Notes under the pieces: model-generated
Told to the model about the DNA's origin: nothing
Seen by the model: only the letters and a program-made list of their open reading frames with translations
Databases searched by the model: none
Program-made: the position numbers and the translations under genes
Assembly: GCA_025929595.1 (NCBI GenBank)
Contig: JAICQA010000021.1
Span: 1 to 16,480 of the forward strand
From: Xanthobacteraceae bacterium
GTDB taxonomy: Bacteria; Pseudomonadota; Alphaproteobacteria; Rhizobiales; Xanthobacteraceae
Reading direction: 5' to 3'
Length of the DNA stretch: 16,480 nt
Shown: one piece after another, positions 13,637-16,480 of the stretch
Layout: each line of letters opens with the position of its first letter
Numbering within the stretch: the stretch's first letter is position 1

Positions 13637-14374
13637 TCAGTGGCGCTTGCCGACCGGCGTATTCAGGCGCTCCAGGACGCGATTGGCGACCTCGGCGCAG
13701 CGCGCGCCGGCAAAGGGAAACAGGTCGGCAAAGCCGGCTTTGGTGCGTTCCTCGATCTCCGCCCGCACAAGCTTGCGGGCGCGGTGCAGCCGGGTTTTTA
13801 CCGTCTCCGCGCGAATGGAAAGCTGCTCGGCGGTTTCCTCGGTGCTCAGGCCTTCGATGTCGCGCAGCACCAACACAATACGAAACAGATCGGGGAGCCG
13901 ATCGACGACATCTTCCAGCATTCCGCGCGTCTGATTCCTCACCGTCTCCGTCTCCGGCGTTTCAATCGGGTTGGTAAATCCGGCCGCCACTGCGAGCGGC
14001 TTATCTTCGGCCGACAGCGTGTCGAGTTCGTCCAACGATGCATGCGGCCGTTGCTTGCGAAGCCGGCCGAGCGCTTCGTTGAGGGCGATCCGCGTCAGCC
14101 AAGTGGACAGCCGTGCCTCGCCGCGGAAAGAATCGAGCCGCGTGAAGGCATGTACATAGGTCTCCTGCACGATGTCCTCGGCCTCGGCATCGTTGCGAAC
14201 GACGGCACGCGCGACACGAAAGAGCCGCTGGTTGTGGCGCGCGATGAGCGAGCGGATGGCCCGCTCGTCGCCGTGGCGCGCGCGCTCGATCAGAACGCCC
14301 TCGTCCGGTTCCGCCGCGGCGGTGCCTGCGGTCGCCACGCCCTCGTTCAAATTCCGGTCGGCCGGCCCGTTCAT
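13637..14374 (-). CDS. ECF-type RNA polymerase sigma factor
   Basis: Alternative sigma-70 family factor of 245 residues that would direct RNA polymerase to a small stress or envelope regulon. Region 2 spans about 30-105 (ARHNQRLFRVARAVVRN, AEDIVQETYVHAF, STWLTRIALNEALGRLR). Region 4 spans about 153-208 (LPDLFRIVLVLRDIEGLSTEETAEQL, VKTRLHRARKLVR). Regions 1.1 and 3 are absent, as expected for ECF factors. A C-terminal tail of about 37 residues with one Cys (226) follows region 4. The ATG at 14374 has AGGGAG eight bases upstream; the open frame upstream overlaps folE. It begins 14 bp after folE on the same strand, so the two may be co-transcribed. No anti-sigma gene is adjacent: downstream lies tRNA-Gly on the opposite strand. 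The exact ECF group is not assignable by eye. Confidence 0.93.
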   Translation of the reverse strand: MNGPADRNLNEGVATAGTAAAEPDEGVLIERARHGDERAIRSLIARHNQRLFRVARAVVRNDAEAEDIVQETYVHAFTRLDSFRGEARLSTWLTRIALNEALGRLRKQRPHASLDELDTLSAEDKPLAVAAGFTNPIETPETETVRNQTRGMLEDVVDRLPDLFRIVLVLRDIEGLSTEETAEQLSIRAETVKTRLHRARKLVRAEIEERTKAGFADLFPFAGARCAEVANRVLERLNTPVGKRH

Positions 14375-14388
14375 GATCGGCACTCCCT

Positions 14389-15042
14389 CTAGATTCCGAT
14401 CGCGTTGAAAAAATCCCGGCGCATGTCGGCGTCCTCGGCAAATGCGCCGAGCGTTCGCCGCGTGATCATGCGTGTTGCATGCGTGCGCACGCCGCGCGTC
14501 GTCATGCAATCGTGATCGGCCTCGATGACGACGGCGACGCCCAGCGGCCGCAAGGAAACGTCGATCACGTTGGCGATGTCGTCGGTCAACCGTTCCTGAA
14601 TTTGCAGGCGGCGGCTGAATGTTTCCACGACCCGCACAAGCTTGGAAATACCGACCACGTGTTGCGCGGGCAGATAGGCGATGTGGGCCCGGCCCCGGAT
14701 CGGCGCCATGTGATGCTCGCAAAAGGAGTGCACGGGGATGTCGCGCAGCAAAACCGGATCCTGATAGCCGCCGATCTCGTCGAATGTGCGCTCAAGCAAA
14801 TTGCCGGCATGTTCGCGATAGCCGCGAAACCATTCCTCATAGGCGCGCGCGACGCGCGCGGGCGTGTCGCGCAGCCCGTCCCTGTCGGGGTCGTCGCCCG
14901 CCCAGCGAATGAGCGTTCTGACCGCGGCCTCGGCCTCCATGCGCGTAGGCGCGGCGGCTTCCTTCCGGCGGGCATAGGGGAGCAGGCGAGTCGCCGGCGC
15001 GGCGAGGCGCTCCCCGTTTGACTGGGCGATTTCGGCTTCCAT
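14389..15042 (-). CDS. folE: GTP cyclohydrolase I
   Basis: Converts GTP to 7,8-dihydroneopterin triphosphate, the first step of folate synthesis and the entry to queuosine-type deazapurines. The 217 residues include zinc ligands Cys108 and His111 in HSFCEHHMAP and Cys179 in DHDCMTTRGV. GISKLVRVVETFSRRLQIQERL (131-152) is the strongly conserved core and RDTPARVARAYEEWF (58-72) the N-terminal signature. An N-terminal extension of about 35 variable residues is ordinary for the family. The ATG at 15042 has GGGGAG eight bases upstream; the frame stays open much further but only as antisense of the neighbouring flavoprotein gene. It is followed by the ECF sigma gene and diverges from the flavoprotein gene across 135 bp. 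Confidence 0.96.
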   Translation of the reverse strand: MEAEIAQSNGERLAAPATRLLPYARRKEAAAPTRMEAEAAVRTLIRWAGDDPDRDGLRDTPARVARAYEEWFRGYREHAGNLLERTFDEIGGYQDPVLLRDIPVHSFCEHHMAPIRGRAHIAYLPAQHVVGISKLVRVVETFSRRLQIQERLTDDIANVIDVSLRPLGVAVVIEADHDCMTTRGVRTHATRMITRRTLGAFAEDADMRRDFFNAIGI

Positions 15043-15135
15043 TCGACGGTCTCCCCGGCTACGCACGGCCATTGGATGCGCCGGCCGGCAAATGGTTCCC
15101 GCCCGAGAGGGGCGCTGTGAATATTGCCCGTATAA

Positions 15136-15149
15136 GTGCCAAATGGCAC
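15136..15149. promoter_or_regulatory. Perfect dyad in the folE / flavoprotein divergent promoter region
   Basis: GTGCCA-AA-TGGCAC is a perfect 6-bp inverted repeat. It abuts a possible plus-strand -10 (TATAAG, 15131-15136) and lies 28 bp before the flavoprotein ATG. The position suits an operator that blocks or guides RNA polymerase. The regulator is unknown and no canonical -35 is seen. Confidence 0.4.
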
Positions 15150-15177
15150 GTTCCGAGCGGTTTTTGCGGGGGGTTCG

Positions 15178-16086
15178 ATGGCCGGAAACGCGCTGGATTG
15201 TCTTGTGATTGGCGGCGGGCCGGCCGGGCTGACGGCCGCGATTTACCTCGCGCGCTACAAGCGGCGCTTTCTCGTGGTCGATGCCGGCGAAAGCCGCTGC
15301 TCGCTGATTCCGACCTCGCACAATCACTCGGGCTTTCCGGACGGCATCAACGGTTTCGAGCTGCTCGACCGCATGGCGACGCAGGCGAAGAAATACGGCG
15401 CCAGCATCGACAAGGGCCGCGTGAACCAGGTCCATCGCGCGCCCGACGGCAACTTCGTTGCGATCGTCGGCAGCCACGAGGTGCGCGCGAAGACGCTGCT
15501 CGTCGCGACCGGCGTCATCGACCTCGAACCCGATCTGCCGGAGGTCGAGAACGCCGTGCGGCGCGGGCTGATGCGCCATTGCGGCATCTGCGACGGCTAC
15601 GAGATCAGCGGCCACAAGATCGGCGTGATCGGCCACGGCGAGCAGGGACTGGGCGAGGCGCTGTTCCTGCGCAACTACACCGACGACATCACGTTGCTGT
15701 CGCTCGACGAGGAGCTGCATCCGACGCCGGAGCACAAACGGCAAATGGAAGAGGCCGGCATCAAGGGCATCGAAGGGCCGATGGCGCGCGTCATCATCGA
15801 CGGCGACCGCATCGAGGCGCTCGAAACCGAGAACGGCGAAATTCATGCCTTCGACACGCTCTACTCGGCGCTCGGTACGCTGCCGCGCACCGAATGTCTC
15901 GCGCCGCTACAGGTGGAGTGCAACGACTACGGCTGCGTGCGCGTCGCCGACCATCAACGTTGCAACGTGGACGGTCTTTTTGCCATCGGCGACGTGGTCG
16001 AGGGCCTGCATCAGATCAGCATCGCCATGGGCCACGCGGCGATTGCGTCCACGGCGATTCATAATCGGCTGCGCGGGCGGGCGTAA
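15178..16086 (+). CDS. Thioredoxin reductase-like FAD/NAD(P) oxidoreductase with a CGIC redox pair
   Basis: Low-molecular-weight thioredoxin-reductase-type flavoprotein of 302 residues. The N-terminal FAD motif is GGGPAG (12-17). A cysteine pair CGIC (135-138, in HCGICDGYE) sits where TrxB has CATC. A second Rossmann motif GHGEQG (152-157) follows, and the C-terminal FAD motif FAIGDVVEGLHQISIAMGHA is at 268-287. After the second Rossmann motif I see LLSLDEELHP rather than the Arg-rich HRR segment that binds the NADPH phosphate, so the electron donor may differ. SHNHSGFPDGINGFELL (47-63) is shared with a broad TrxR-like group often annotated only as NAD(P)/FAD-dependent oxidoreductase. The ATG at 15178 follows GGGGGG by four bases; a GTG at 15136 would add 14 residues. 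It probably reduces a thiol partner, but the substrate is unknown. Confidence 0.85.
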   Translation: MAGNALDCLVIGGGPAGLTAAIYLARYKRRFLVVDAGESRCSLIPTSHNHSGFPDGINGFELLDRMATQAKKYGASIDKGRVNQVHRAPDGNFVAIVGSHEVRAKTLLVATGVIDLEPDLPEVENAVRRGLMRHCGICDGYEISGHKIGVIGHGEQGLGEALFLRNYTDDITLLSLDEELHPTPEHKRQMEEAGIKGIEGPMARVIIDGDRIEALETENGEIHAFDTLYSALGTLPRTECLAPLQVECNDYGCVRVADHQRCNVDGLFAIGDVVEGLHQISIAMGHAAIASTAIHNRLRGRA

Positions 16087-16096
16087 TTTTTCGTTT

Positions 16097-16144
16097 GAGC
16101 ACGATCTTTTCCGAAACCGGTTCCCGCTTTTCGGGATCGTGCTC
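16097..16144. repeat. Rhizobial-type intergenic palindrome, possible terminator
   Basis: GAGCACGATC (16097-16106) and GATCGTGCTC (16135-16144) form a perfect 10-bp stem. An inner 6-bp stem CCGAAA/TTTCGG lies on the other side of a 4-base TTTT bulge. The arrangement matches, from memory, a palindrome very common between genes in Bradyrhizobium, Methylobacterium and relatives. It lies between two convergent genes, and its last base is part of the stop codon of the minus-strand gene. Confidence 0.65.
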
Positions 16145-16480
16145 TAGCGGCCCATCTCGTAATATTCGTCGTTCGGCATCATTTCGGTGGCGCTCGCGAG
16201 CCGGTTCGACATGGCGTAGAAGCCCGCGACCGCGGCGATGTCCCAGATATCGCGGTCCTTGAAGCCCGCCTTGCGCAGCCTAGCGCGATCCTCTTCACCG
16301 ACGGCCCAGGGCTCGACCGTGAGCTTCCATGCAAAATCGAGCATGGCGCGCGGCCGCGGCCCCAGATCCGCGGCGCGATAGTTCGCCGCGAGAATATCGC
16401 CGAGCTTTGCATCGCCCGAAAGTTTCCGCACCGCCGCGCCATGGGCCACGATGCAGTAGTGGCAGAAATTCGCGCAGGAA
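16144..16480 (-). CDS. AhpD/carboxymuconolactone decarboxylase-like protein, 5' end cut by the window
   Basis: The visible 111 residues are the C-terminal part of an alkylhydroperoxidase-like (AhpD fold) protein. The first visible codons give SCANFCHYCIVAHGAAVR, containing the Cys-x2-Cys-x3-His motif that carries peroxidase and proton-relay function in AhpD. LDFAWKLTVEPWAVGEEDRARLRKAGFKDRDIWDI and GFYAMSNRLASATEM match the group usually annotated as peroxidase-related enzyme. The frame stays open to the right edge, so the start lies outside; a GTG at 16449 is internal because the catalytic motif precedes it. It converges on the TrxR-like gene, which could supply reducing power, but convergence is not evidence of co-function. 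Confidence 0.88.
   Translation of the reverse strand, partial: SCANFCHYCIVAHGAAVRKLSGDAKLGDILAANYRAADLGPRPRAMLDFAWKLTVEPWAVGEEDRARLRKAGFKDRDIWDIAAVAGFYAMSNRLASATEMMPNDEYYEMGR

Noticed and set aside
15127..15154. GGAAC on the minus strand before folE as an ECF promoter -35
   Set aside because: The expected CGTT at 16-17 bases downstream is absent; the sequence there reads TACGGG.
15043..15846. Upstream extension of the folE frame to 485 codons
   Set aside because: The extra part is antisense of the flavoprotein gene; the ribosome site and family length place the start at 15042.

Overview
The window reads as core chromosome of a GC-rich alphaproteobacterium, most likely of the order Hyphomicrobiales (Rhizobiales; Rhodopseudomonas/Bradyrhizobium-like relatives). 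This rests on the gene content (LolA next to FtsK, tandem glnK-amtB pairs, a two-cysteine CnoX-type chaperedoxin, ProXp-ala), on a tRNA promoter close to the rhizobial CTTGAC-N17-CTATAT pattern, and on two intergenic palindromic elements resembling repeats I remember from rhizobial genomes. The genus cannot be fixed from the sequence alone. No integrase, transposase, phage, toxin-antitoxin or CRISPR features were seen.

Left block, all minus strand (1-4471): a class I/II aminotransferase, ftsK (DNA translocase of division and chromosome segregation) and a lolA-type lipoprotein carrier that runs off the left edge. They probably form one transcription unit, preceded by possible CtrA-type half-sites.

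Nitrogen block, minus strand (4571-8607): two tandem glnK-amtB pairs (PII signal protein plus ammonium channel), each ending at its own strong hairpin terminator. The distal pair (glnK2-amtB2) has a perfect NtrC-type dyad upstream. The proximal pair (glnK1-amtB1) has a good sigma-54 promoter candidate with a different perfect dyad about 120 bp further upstream. GlnK would gate its AmtB partner in response to nitrogen status.

Middle block (8650-13400): tesB (acyl-CoA thioesterase II) diverges from a UbiH/COQ6-family flavin hydroxylase. This converges, across a double-hairpin repeat, on a minus-strand operon of cnoX (thioredoxin-TPR), a Lon N-terminal-domain protein and a Trm112-family protein. 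Upstream of that lies a ProXp-ala-type tRNA editing enzyme, and then tRNA-Gly(GCC) on the plus strand with a clear promoter.

Right block (13637-16480): folE (GTP cyclohydrolase I) followed 14 bp later by an ECF sigma factor, both minus strand. They diverge from a thioredoxin-reductase-like flavoprotein across a perfect 14-bp dyad. That gene converges, across a rhizobial-type palindrome, on an AhpD/carboxymuconolactone-decarboxylase-like protein cut by the right edge.

Most genes are ordinary housekeeping genes. The observations most worth checking are regulatory (the different control regions of the two glnK-amtB pairs, the dyad between folE and the flavoprotein) and biochemical (a TrxR-like protein without an evident NADPH-binding basic motif; an ECF sigma factor with no anti-sigma gene beside it). 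I found no convincing undescribed multi-gene system.
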